From positions 620,001 through 684,000 of the forward strand of contig NZ_LT906436.1 of NCBI RefSeq assembly GCF_900187225.1: a DNA stretch of 64,000 nucleotides, in the 5' to 3' direction. Position numbers and translations under genes: made by a program. The notes under the pieces were generated by a model. It did no database searches. It had not been told where the DNA came from and saw only the letters and a list, made by a program, of their open reading frames with translations. Positions within the stretch are counted from its first letter, which is position 1. Each line of letters opens with the position of its first letter. Below are positions 8,439-15,805 of the stretch, piece by piece. The stretch comes from Listeria monocytogenes (lineage in GTDB: Bacteria; Bacillota; Bacilli; Lactobacillales; Listeriaceae).

Positions 8439-10252
8439 GTGGTCCAGGTCCAGGTGGTGGCATGAGAATGCAAACAGCCGCCAAACCAAAGAACTTTAAA
8501 CAAACACTATTCCGGCTTCTTGGCTATATGAAACCTCGTTCTGTCGCAATCATTGTTGTATTTATCTTTGCGATTTTATCTACGATTTTTAACATTTTCA
8601 GCCCGAAAGAACTCGGGAAAGCAACAACAGAAATTTTTAAAGGTGTTATGAGCCAAGATGGAATTAATAACGATAAGATTTTTAATATATTAATGATTGT
8701 TTTAGTCTTATACCTTGGTAGTTCCTTATTTAGTTTCATTCAGCAATACGTCATGTCGAGTGTTGCGCAACGTACTGTGTATGACATGCGGAAAGATTTA
8801 AAGGCAAAAATGGCTCGTCTGCCGCTGAAATATTATGATACACGCTCAAATGGCGATATTCTAAGTCGTTCTGTTAATGACATGGATAATATCGCGAACA
8901 CGCTGCAACAATCACTAACGCAAGCCATTACCGCGATTGTTCAAATGATTGGTGTCTTAATCATGATGTTAACAATCAGCTGGCAAATGACGCTAATCGT
9001 GCTTGTTACTGTTCCAATTAGTATTATTCTAGTAGCAATTATTGCCGGAAGATCACAACGCTATTTCGGCGCACAACAACGTAATCTTGGTATTTTAAAT
9101 GATACTGTAGAAGAAACTTACGGCGGCCAAACAATCATTAAAGCCTTTGGTCAAGAAAAGAAAACGTTAGTAAAATTTGATGAAGTAAATGAAGATTATT
9201 TTAAAGCAGCTAAAAAAGCGCAATTTATTTCCGGGATTATGATGCCGGTAATGCAATTCGTTGGTAACTTAGGTTATGTAGGTGTCTGTGTGGCCGGTGG
9301 TATTTTTGTTACTAACGGAACACTTCAAGTTGGGGATATTCAATCATTTACGCAATATGTCCAATTATTTACGCAACCAATTTCCAGCGTAGCAAACATC
9401 GCGAACATCATTCAATCCACTATTGCATCCGCAGAACGTGTATTTGAAATGATGGATGAAGAAGAAGAAAAAGACGAAATTCCAGCAAATGTTAATCAAG
9501 TTGCTGGCGAAGAACATAGCATTGTATTCGACCACGTGAAATTCGGTTACACTCCAGATAAACCGCTAATGACAGACCTGAATATTCATGTGGAAGAAGG
9601 TCAAATGGTGGCGATTGTTGGTCCAACTGGTGCTGGTAAAACGACTATTATCAACTTGCTGATGCGTTTTTATGACGTAGATGGTGGTCAGATCCGTATG
9701 AAAGGTATTGATACACGCGATATGACCAAAGATGCTGTCCGCGAAAAATTCGGCATGGTACTGCAAGATACTTGGTTGTTTAACGGAACAATTGCCGACA
9801 ATATCGCATACGGTCGTGAAGGCGCAACGAAAGATGAAGTTATCGGGGCAGCAAAAGCAGCTTATGCAGATGATTTCATTCGTAGACTTCCAAATGGCTA
9901 TGATACTATCTTGAATGAAGAAGGTTCTAATATTTCGCAAGGTCAAAAACAATTACTAACAATTGCTCGGGCGATTTTATCCGATCCATCTATTTTGATT
10001 TTAGATGAAGCGACTTCAAGCGTAGATACTCGTACAGAATTAAATATTCAACTTGCGATGGGTAATCTGATGGAAGGGCGCACAAGCTTTGTGATTGCGC
10101 ATAGACTTTCAACCATTCGTGATGCGGACTTAATTCTCGTTATGAATCACGGTAGTGTAATCGAACAAGGTACGCACCAAGAACTACTTGATGCAAAAGG
10201 CTTCTACGCTGACCTTTATAACAGTCAGTTCACCGGAGCTCAAGCAGTTTAA
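8435..10252 (+). CDS. ABC exporter half-transporter, catalytic partner
   Basis: A 605-residue TMD-NBD protein, translated from an ATG overlapping the preceding stop by 4 bp (ATGA). The short N-terminus MSGPGPGGGMRM precedes six membrane helices. The NBD has canonical motifs: Walker A GPTGAGKTT, signature ISQGQKQLLTIARAI, Walker B ILILDEATSSVD with the catalytic Glu, and H-loop IAHRLST. Its signature is LSQGQ-like rather than LSGGQ. Together with the preceding protein it should form a BmrCD/LmrCD-type drug exporter with one active and one degenerate site. Regulation is by the MarR gene at the head of the operon; a terminator follows. Confidence 0.92.
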   Translation: MSGPGPGGGMRMQTAAKPKNFKQTLFRLLGYMKPRSVAIIVVFIFAILSTIFNIFSPKELGKATTEIFKGVMSQDGINNDKIFNILMIVLVLYLGSSLFSFIQQYVMSSVAQRTVYDMRKDLKAKMARLPLKYYDTRSNGDILSRSVNDMDNIANTLQQSLTQAITAIVQMIGVLIMMLTISWQMTLIVLVTVPISIILVAIIAGRSQRYFGAQQRNLGILNDTVEETYGGQTIIKAFGQEKKTLVKFDEVNEDYFKAAKKAQFISGIMMPVMQFVGNLGYVGVCVAGGIFVTNGTLQVGDIQSFTQYVQLFTQPISSVANIANIIQSTIASAERVFEMMDEEEEKDEIPANVNQVAGEEHSIVFDHVKFGYTPDKPLMTDLNIHVEEGQMVAIVGPTGAGKTTIINLLMRFYDVDGGQIRMKGIDTRDMTKDAVREKFGMVLQDTWLFNGTIADNIAYGREGATKDEVIGAAKAAYADDFIRRLPNGYDTILNEEGSNISQGQKQLLTIARAILSDPSILILDEATSSVDTRTELNIQLAMGNLMEGRTSFVIAHRLSTIRDADLILVMNHGSVIEQGTHQELLDAKGFYADLYNSQFTGAQAV

Positions 10253-10257
10253 ATGTA

Positions 10258-10296
10258 AAAAGACAATGTGGCTTACCCGCTGCATTGTCTTTTTTT
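10258..10296 (+). terminator. Terminator of the MarR-ABC operon
   Basis: AAAGACAATG pairs with CATTGTCT (10283-10290), followed by seven T residues. Confidence 0.9.
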
Positions 10297-10368
10297 GAGC
10301 AGAAAATTTGTTTGATGGTGGATTAGGAGTTATGGTTAGTAAAGAAGAAATTGAAGAGGTGAGAATAG

Positions 10369-10668
10369 ATGTATCAATCCATTACGGCAAATGATTTAGA
10401 GCAAGACTTAAAAAAAGTGCCACATAATATTTTAGATGTCAGAGACGCAGATGCTTTTGTTGAAGGGCATATTCCAGATGCAATAAATATTCCAATTAAT
10501 GAACTACCAGAAAAATTAGCAACACTGGATAAAGAAAAAGCCTATACGATTATTTGTTACGCGGGTGGACGTTCTGAGCGCGCGAGTCAATTTTTAGCCG
10601 CAGAAGGTTTTGACGTAACGAATGTAATGGGCGGAATGGGAGCATTTCACGGTACAGTAACTAACTAA
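10369..10668 (+). CDS. Single-domain rhodanese-like sulfurtransferase
   Basis: A 99-residue single rhodanese domain: ILDVRDADAFVEGHIPDAIN in the first half, and the active-site loop CYAGGRSERA with the catalytic Cys at residue 63. The six-residue loop shape matches sulfur-transferring rhodaneses (PspE/GlpE-like) rather than Cdc25 phosphatases. It probably relays persulfide sulfur; the acceptor is unknown. GAGGTGAGA precedes the ATG. It is monocistronic between two terminators. Confidence 0.9.
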   Translation: MYQSITANDLEQDLKKVPHNILDVRDADAFVEGHIPDAINIPINELPEKLATLDKEKAYTIICYAGGRSERASQFLAAEGFDVTNVMGGMGAFHGTVTN

Positions 10669-10671
10669 ATA

Positions 10672-10710
10672 AAGAAGCCGCGACCTAAAATTAGGTTGCG
10701 GCTTCTTTTT
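10672..10710. terminator. Bidirectional terminator
   Basis: AAGAAGCCGCGACCT pairs with AGGTTGCGGCTTCTT and is followed by T-run; it lies between the convergent rhodanese and LPXTG genes. Confidence 0.9.
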
Positions 10711-10712
10711 AT

Positions 10713-12482
10713 TTAGCTATGTTTTCTTTTCCGGAAAAAGAGGATAGCTACTCCGGCGAGGATAATACCGATTAATACAGTCGTCGCTTGACTCGCGTCG
10801 CCAGTATTTGGTAAAGCGATATCTACTTCTGAGTTAGACGGATTTGATGCGATTTCAGAGTTCGCAGATTGTCCATTATCTGGGTTGGGATTGATATTTG
10901 GGTTATTAGGATTTGGCGTAGGATCTGGTGTGGGATCAGGGCCGGGACCAGGTGGCGTCGGAGGTTCATTTCCTTCTACCACATTTACTAAAATAATAAC
11001 TGGGTCTGCATTTAGCCCGTCGGCACTTACCGCATTTAAAGTTACTTTATACGTTCCAACTTTAGCTAAATCAACAACGCTATCAAAATCACTTGTTACT
11101 TTACTACCATCACTTGTTTTTGCTGCAATATCTTGTAAAAATTGTTGCTCTGTCTTGGTTGTATCTTTCGTGTAAGAAATGCTCTTATCTGCTGTGATGA
11201 CTGGTTTTGCAAGTATGGTCACCGTTACTTGTGTTGGCGTTGCTTTTAAACCAGCTGCATTTTCGGCATTTAATGTTACCGTATAGACACCAGGTTTGCT
11301 AAAGTCTACAATCGTATTAAAATCACTAGTAACAGGTGTTCCATCATCTGTTTCAGCATGAACATCTTTTAAAAATTGTTCTTCGGTAACAGTAGTTTGC
11401 TCTCCATAACTTATTGCAGAATCATTCGTAATCGTTAGTGAATGATCAATGTCAAAATAGTGATCATAAGTTCCGCTAGATACCGAATAACTATTGAAAT
11501 TTGGCGGAGAATTATAAGATCCAGCTGGATTATCATAAAAAGCATTGTATTCCATTTTAGTAATAGAATCAAAGAAATCTTTTGTAATCCCGCTTACGGT
11601 CACTCCTGTATCATCAATGCTCAGACGACTACCACTAATTTGCACACCATTTAAGGTGAAATAAGTGCTAGAAGATGCTGTATTTGTTGTGAAAGGGAAT
11701 AAATAACCGTCGAAGTTCATGCTTCGTTCTGTCATTAAAGTAAACGGTACAAAGATAGTTTGGTTGGCTTCGTTATAGTTCAAGGCAGAGCTTTTAATGG
11801 TACTGTTAATTAAAACGGCACTTCCTACATTTTGTCCAAAAGCTGCTAAATTGGTTAATTTTGGGAAAGAATCAATTCCACGGAAATCGTTAACTCCACA
11901 AAATTGGATAAATAAACTGGCTAAGTTAGGAAGGGATTTGAGTGGCATAAAATCAGTGATGGAAGGATTATTGTCTAAATTCAAAAAAGTTAAATTTGGA
12001 AGTTTATTAAATTTTGTCAAAGCACTATTATCTAGTTTACCGGAACTTAAGTTTAAGTTGGTTACATTCGTTAAACCATTTAAATCAGGTACGGAATTGG
12101 TTGTTAAATTGCTTCCAGAGATATTAAGATTAGTTAAACTAGGGATATTTGCAACCAAAGAGTAATCCGTCACACCTGTATTTGTTAAATGTAAAATAGT
12201 TAAGTTGTGCGCATAATCGAGTCCTGTTAAATCCGTCAAACTAGCATTACTAATGGTGACGTCTGTAATAGTGTCCATTTGTGCTTCAGTAATATCACTT
12301 GTGCTTGGTTGTCCTAAGAGCCCATTTAGATAACTTTTCAAAGCCGGGTCAGGAATGTTGACAACATCTTGAGCGGCTTTTATACTAATATTTTCTTCCG
12401 CTGAGACGTTCGCGGAAAATGATATAGTAAATGGCATTATTAAAAGGATGCACAAACCAATTTTGACTCCCATTTTTTTCAT
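10713..12482 (-). CDS. Internalin-like LPXTG surface protein with leucine-rich repeats
   Basis: A 589-residue cell-wall protein. Signal peptide at residues 1-28 (ending NVSAEE); a cap region NIPDPALKSYLNGLLG; about six LRRs, roughly residues 68-215, with NLTILHL and SLTNLNI type units. Two Ig-like repeats of about 75 residues follow (ITNDSAISYG... and ITADKSISYT...), then a Pro-rich spacer rich in PDPTPNPNNP. The sorting signal is LPNTG at about 557 with a hydrophobic helix and RKRKHS tail, so sortase A should anchor it. AAGGAGG lies ten bases before the ATG. It matches my recollection of Lmo0610, a SigB-dependent protein. The ligand is unknown. Confidence 0.9.
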   Translation of the reverse strand: MKKMGVKIGLCILLIMPFTISFSANVSAEENISIKAAQDVVNIPDPALKSYLNGLLGQPSTSDITEAQMDTITDVTISNASLTDLTGLDYAHNLTILHLTNTGVTDYSLVANIPSLTNLNISGSNLTTNSVPDLNGLTNVTNLNLSSGKLDNSALTKFNKLPNLTFLNLDNNPSITDFMPLKSLPNLASLFIQFCGVNDFRGIDSFPKLTNLAAFGQNVGSAVLINSTIKSSALNYNEANQTIFVPFTLMTERSMNFDGYLFPFTTNTASSSTYFTLNGVQISGSRLSIDDTGVTVSGITKDFFDSITKMEYNAFYDNPAGSYNSPPNFNSYSVSSGTYDHYFDIDHSLTITNDSAISYGEQTTVTEEQFLKDVHAETDDGTPVTSDFNTIVDFSKPGVYTVTLNAENAAGLKATPTQVTVTILAKPVITADKSISYTKDTTKTEQQFLQDIAAKTSDGSKVTSDFDSVVDLAKVGTYKVTLNAVSADGLNADPVIILVNVVEGNEPPTPPGPGPDPTPDPTPNPNNPNINPNPDNGQSANSEIASNPSNSEVDIALPNTGDASQATTVLIGIILAGVAILFFRKRKHS

Positions 12483-12540
12483 AAATTATATCCTCCTTTA
12501 ACAACTTTTGTTTGGTATAATCGTATGGATTCTTAAGACA

Positions 12541-12566
12541 ATTCCTCTTTTAGTAATATGTTAAAC
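12541..12566 (-). promoter_or_regulatory. Candidate SigB promoter for the LRR-LPXTG gene
   Basis: On the minus strand GTTTAA is followed after 14 bp by AGGAAT, close to the Listeria SigB consensus GTTTAA-N(12-17)-GGGWAW. It sits about 60 bp upstream of the start codon. It is consistent with recalled SigB control of this gene, but one -10 base deviates. Confidence 0.5.
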
Positions 12567-12606
12567 AAAATAGTGTCAAAAGTGTTGTTAAATTAAATCG
12601 CAAAAA

Positions 12607-12641
12607 AACCGTGAAAGAGGTTTTCTCTTTCACGGTTTTTT
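12607..12641 (-). terminator. Terminator of the azoreductase gene
   Basis: AACCGTGAAAGAG and CTCTTTCACGGTT form a hairpin with T-run on the minus strand. Confidence 0.9.
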
Positions 12642-12642
12642 A

Positions 12643-13269
12643 TTAAAAGATTTTAGCTAATTCTACTGCTTCTTTTGCTCCTGCAGAGATAATGTCTTTT
12701 GCTTGATCAGGTTTTGCGTTATGACCTTCTACGATAACCATTTCTGGCTCAGAGATACCGAAGTGAGCTAGCACATTTTTTACATAGTTCAAGGACATTT
12801 CAAAGCTTTGCATTGGTCCGTCAGAGTAAATGCCACCGCGAGCGTTAAGCAGGGCAATTTTTTTATCAGCAACTAAACCAACAGGGCCGTTTGCAGTATA
12901 TTTGAACGTTTTGCCAGCTTGATTTAAATAGAATAAGTAAGTTGAAAATTGTGCTGGAATGCTAAAATTCCAAAGTGGGAACGCCATAACGATTTTATCA
13001 GCCGCTAAAAATTGATCCAAATAGCTATTAGCAATATCAGCTAAACGTTTTTCTTCTGGGCTTAGTGTTTCTCCAGCTGCTTCTTTATGTAATCCACTCA
13101 TCATTGTTACATCATAATAAGGTAGATCCGCTTCAAATAAATCAAGTTCTGTTACATTATCATCCGGATGGGACTTTTTGTATTCAGTTAGAAAGATTTC
13201 GTATAGTGCCACGCTGACTGAGCGTTCGGCAGGTAAACCATTTGCTTTGATGAAAAGTACGTTTGTCAT
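12643..13269 (-). CDS. azoR: FMN-dependent NADH-azoreductase
   Basis: A 208-residue flavodoxin-fold enzyme of the AzoR/AcpD family. Start MTNVLFIKANGLPAERS, then FPLWNFSIPAQFSTYLF (FMN phosphate and substrate loop, PxWNF/SxPA pattern), and NARGGIYSDGP, the second flavin loop. The family reduces quinones and azo compounds with NADH and protects against electrophile stress. GGAGG lies nine bases before ATG 13269. It diverges from a MarR/zinc-less alcohol dehydrogenase-like pair, a layout fitting a quinone or electrophile response. A short palindrome, AAGCATATTGCTT (13334-13346), is in its upstream region. Confidence 0.9.
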   Translation of the reverse strand: MTNVLFIKANGLPAERSVSVALYEIFLTEYKKSHPDDNVTELDLFEADLPYYDVTMMSGLHKEAAGETLSPEEKRLADIANSYLDQFLAADKIVMAFPLWNFSIPAQFSTYLFYLNQAGKTFKYTANGPVGLVADKKIALLNARGGIYSDGPMQSFEMSLNYVKNVLAHFGISEPEMVIVEGHNAKPDQAKDIISAGAKEAVELAKIF

Positions 13270-13381
13270 TACATCTTGCCTCCATTTTTTTTGAATTATC
13301 CATTAAGTGTAGCTCATTTTCACGATAAACAGCAAGCATATTGCTTACAAAAAATTAGCCGCTAATGTTTGAGCAGATATT

Positions 13382-13439
13382 TTGTGCTTTTGAAAAGGAA
13401 GCGTATAATAGTTGATATATCATTTGACGTATCAACTAT
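13382..13439 (+). promoter_or_regulatory. Promoter and inverted-repeat operator of the second MarR operon
   Basis: TTGTGC (13382-13387) and TATAAT (13404-13409) are spaced by 16 bp. Directly downstream, ATAGTTGATA (13408-13417) and TATCAACTAT (13430-13439) are perfect 10-bp arms around a 12-bp spacer. The repeat covers the transcription start and ends 10 bp before the MarR start codon, so autorepression is likely. Confidence 0.65.
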
Positions 13440-13449
13440 GGAGGTGAAA

Positions 13450-13893
13450 ATGCTGAAACCATGTACAGAACGATCAGAATTACTTTACCGGATGCACTTG
13501 TTATCCAAGGAAATTAGTCATGTGTTTGAACAACAAACGAATATGAGTTTTACAAAAGTAGAGATTTTATTTCATATTCAACAAACACCGGGCCAAAGCC
13601 AAAATCGGCTAAGAGAGAAGCTTTACATTGATTCGGCGAGTATTACCCGTCATTTGAAGCGAATGGAAGAGCAAGGGCTGATTGTTCGGAAAAAGCAAGA
13701 TGAAAACAAACGCTATACGTATTTATTTTTAACATCAGCGGGTGAGGCGGAATTAGCCACTTTACTTTTGGAAAAAGAAAAATTTCAGAACGGGGCGCTA
13801 GAAGCTTTTTCAGAGGAAGAAGTTAGTGCATTACTTAAGTCAGTCACAAAAATGATGAATAATGTAGAGAAAATGGAGGAGAAGTTAAAATGA
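13450..13893 (+). CDS. MarR-family regulator with N-terminal cysteine
   Basis: A 147-residue MarR protein: HTH near QSQNRLREKLYIDSASITRH and wing KKQDENKRYTYLFLTSAG. GGAGG (13440-13444) supports ATG 13450. An upstream in-frame start at 13369 would place the promoter and operator inside the gene, so it is rejected. Cys5 (MLKPCTER) is near the position of redox Cys residues in OhrR/MhqR-type regulators, but a sensor role is only a guess. It overlaps the oxidoreductase gene by 4 bp (ATGA) and diverges from azoR. Confidence 0.85.
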   Translation: MLKPCTERSELLYRMHLLSKEISHVFEQQTNMSFTKVEILFHIQQTPGQSQNRLREKLYIDSASITRHLKRMEEQGLIVRKKQDENKRYTYLFLTSAGEAELATLLLEKEKFQNGALEAFSEEEVSALLKSVTKMMNNVEKMEEKLK

Positions 13894-14831
13894 AAGCAGT
13901 AGTAATCGAAAATTATGGTGGCAAAGAAGAATTAAAAGAAAAAGAAGTTGCAATGCCAAAAGCGGGAAAAAATCAAGTGATTGTAAAAGAAGCAGCAACA
14001 TCGATTAACCCGATTGATTGGAAACTTCGTGAAGGATATTTAAAACAAATGATGGACTGGGAATTCCCGATTATTTTAGGCTGGGACGTAGCGGGTGTTA
14101 TTTCAGAAGTTGGTGAAGGCGTTACAGATTGGAAAGTCGGGGATGAAGTATTTGCTCGCCCTGAAACAACGCGTTTTGGTACGTATGCTGAGTATACAGC
14201 GGTAGATGATCACTTACTTGTACCACTTCCAGAAGGTATTAGTTTTGATGAAGCAGCATCGATTCCACTTGCAGGCTTAACTGCATGGCAAGCTTTGTTC
14301 GATCACGCGAAACTACAAAAAGGTGAAAAAGTCTTGATTCATGCTGGTGCTGGTGGCGTTGGGACGTTGGCGATTCAGCTTGCCAAACATGCAGGAGCAG
14401 AAGTAATCACAACAGCTAGTGCGAAAAACCATGAATTACTAAAATCTCTTGGCGCAGACCAAGTCATTGATTATAAAGAAGTTAATTTTAAAGACGTCCT
14501 TTCAGACATTGATGTAGTTTTTGATACAATGGGTGGTCAAATCGAAACGGATAGCTATGATGTATTAAAAGAAGGAACAGGTCGTTTAGTAAGTATCGTT
14601 GGTATTTCAAATGAAGATCGTGCGAAAGAAAAAAATGTAACAGCGACTGGAATTTGGCTTCAACCAAACGGCGAACAGTTGAAAGAACTAGGCAAATTGC
14701 TGGCTAATAAAACAATTAAACCAATCGTCGGCGCAACTTTCCCATTCTCTGAAAAAGGTGTTTTCGATGCACATGCATTAAGCGAAACGCACCATGCGGT
14801 TGGAAAAATAGTCATTTCATTTAATAAATAA
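13890..14831 (+). CDS. Zinc-independent MDR oxidoreductase (quinone reductase-like)
   Basis: A 313-residue medium-chain dehydrogenase/reductase: GroES-like domain (residues 1-120, with TSINPIDWKLREG and GWDVAGVISEVG) and a Rossmann fold with HAGAGGVGTLAIQLAKHAGA (AxxGxxG NADPH loop). Catalytic and structural zinc Cys clusters are absent, which fits the quinone oxidoreductase/enoyl reductase-like branch. It is translationally coupled to the upstream MarR gene. The likely role is NADPH-dependent reduction of quinones or reactive carbonyls; the true substrate is unknown. Confidence 0.88.
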   Translation: MKAVVIENYGGKEELKEKEVAMPKAGKNQVIVKEAATSINPIDWKLREGYLKQMMDWEFPIILGWDVAGVISEVGEGVTDWKVGDEVFARPETTRFGTYAEYTAVDDHLLVPLPEGISFDEAASIPLAGLTAWQALFDHAKLQKGEKVLIHAGAGGVGTLAIQLAKHAGAEVITTASAKNHELLKSLGADQVIDYKEVNFKDVLSDIDVVFDTMGGQIETDSYDVLKEGTGRLVSIVGISNEDRAKEKNVTATGIWLQPNGEQLKELGKLLANKTIKPIVGATFPFSEKGVFDAHALSETHHAVGKIVISFNK

Positions 14832-14840
14832 GATTTTCGA

Positions 14841-14870
14841 AAAGCTAGATGCTATCATCTAGCTTTTTTT
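14841..14870 (+). terminator. Terminator after the MarR-oxidoreductase operon
   Basis: AAAGCTAGATG pairs with CATCTAGCTTT and is followed by T residues. Confidence 0.9.
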
Positions 14871-14926
14871 GCTGTTTGCTGGAATAATATAGATGGGCTA
14901 TAATAGCAAAAAAAGGTGGTGTCTAA

Positions 14927-15460
14927 ATGGAAACAAGAGAATTGAAGAATGGGCAAATAATGATGATTCGGAAAGCTACAAAAGAGGACTCTAGTAATAT
15001 TATTACTTATTTAAATGAAGTAGCTGGTGAGACAAATTATTTATCATTTGGTCAAGGTGAGTTTGCGTTTAGTATAGCTGAAGAAGCTGAATACATTGAA
15101 GAAAGCGATAAGAATCCAGGCTCTGTTATGTTGTTATGTTTTATTGATGATGAACTTGCGAGTATTTCTCAGCTTATTGGCCATATAAAAAAGCGAGAAT
15201 TACATACTTCTGAACTAGCTATTTCGATACGGAAGAAATATTGGGGCCTAGGTATTGGAACAATTTGCATGGAGGAATTAATAAAATACGCTAAAAGCAG
15301 TGAGTATTTAAAGCTTATCTATTTAGAAGTTGTAACAGAGAATAAACGCGCAATTAATTTGTACAAAAAATTTGGATTTATCGAAGCTGGTGAAATTCCA
15401 GCATTAATGCAAGTGGACAGACGATATTTAGATGTAACCATGATGTATTTGGTTATTTAG
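14927..15460 (+). CDS. GNAT-family N-acetyltransferase
   Basis: A 177-residue GNAT domain: MIRKATKEDSSNIITYLNEV start strand and helix, LAISIRKKYWGLGIGTICME as the acetyl-CoA binding loop, and ENKRAINLYKKFGFIEAG near the end. AAAGGTGG lies nine bases before the ATG. It resembles RimI/ribosomal-protein or small-molecule acetyltransferases of Bacilli, but the substrate cannot be named. Its stop overlaps the convergent small HTH gene by 4 bp. Confidence 0.85.
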   Translation: METRELKNGQIMMIRKATKEDSSNIITYLNEVAGETNYLSFGQGEFAFSIAEEAEYIEESDKNPGSVMLLCFIDDELASISQLIGHIKKRELHTSELAISIRKKYWGLGIGTICMEELIKYAKSSEYLKLIYLEVVTENKRAINLYKKFGFIEAGEIPALMQVDRRYLDVTMMYLVI

Positions 15461-15699
15461 TCTTCTATAAGAAAGGCTAGATCATTAGCTACTTCTATAT
15501 CACTAAGTTGTTTCGCGATAATATCGGCCCCAGTGTTAAGAAAAATAGCAATTTGACTAAGAACACGAAGGCTAATGTCAGAAGTACGAATGTCTTTATC
15601 AATAATTTTCTGTAAAGATCCTTCTTTTAAGCGAGTATTGGATTCAATATCAGTGGCAGTAGTGTTATTATTTGCTAACAATTGTTCAATCGGATGCAT
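15457..15699 (-). CDS. Small HTH-like protein
   Basis: An 80-residue acidic protein, MHPIEQLLANNNTTATDIES followed by RLKEGSLQKIID and a helical C-terminus. The spacing of helices resembles a minimal Cro/XRE-type HTH (LLANN...TATDIE...LKEGSLQKII...LRVLSQIAIFL). GAGGTG precedes two consecutive ATGs (15702 and 15699); the second is better spaced. No membrane segment or metal motif. Function unknown; DNA binding is an inference from pattern only. Confidence 0.65.
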   Translation of the reverse strand: MHPIEQLLANNNTTATDIESNTRLKEGSLQKIIDKDIRTSDISLRVLSQIAIFLNTGADIIAKQLSDIEVANDLAFLIED

Positions 15700-15805
15700 C
15701 ATTTCACCTCGTTTTAATAGTTAACTTTATGAATTAATTATAACTAAATTTGCTTCTTGGATAAACTATAAAGCCTTGAAAATTAAACAAAAAAGGGAGA
15801 AGCAA

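Noticed and set aside
9566-9952. Minus-strand open frame inside the second ABC gene
   Set aside because: Lies wholly within the ABC NBD coding region and matches no family.
10713-12482. InlA/InlB-class invasion protein
   Set aside because: Few LRRs, no GW modules, no B repeats, and different Ig-like repeats; only the general internalin-like architecture is shared.
12483-12642. PrfA box for the LRR-LPXTG protein
   Set aside because: No TTAACA-N2-TGTTAA type palindrome was found upstream; the SigB-like site fits better.
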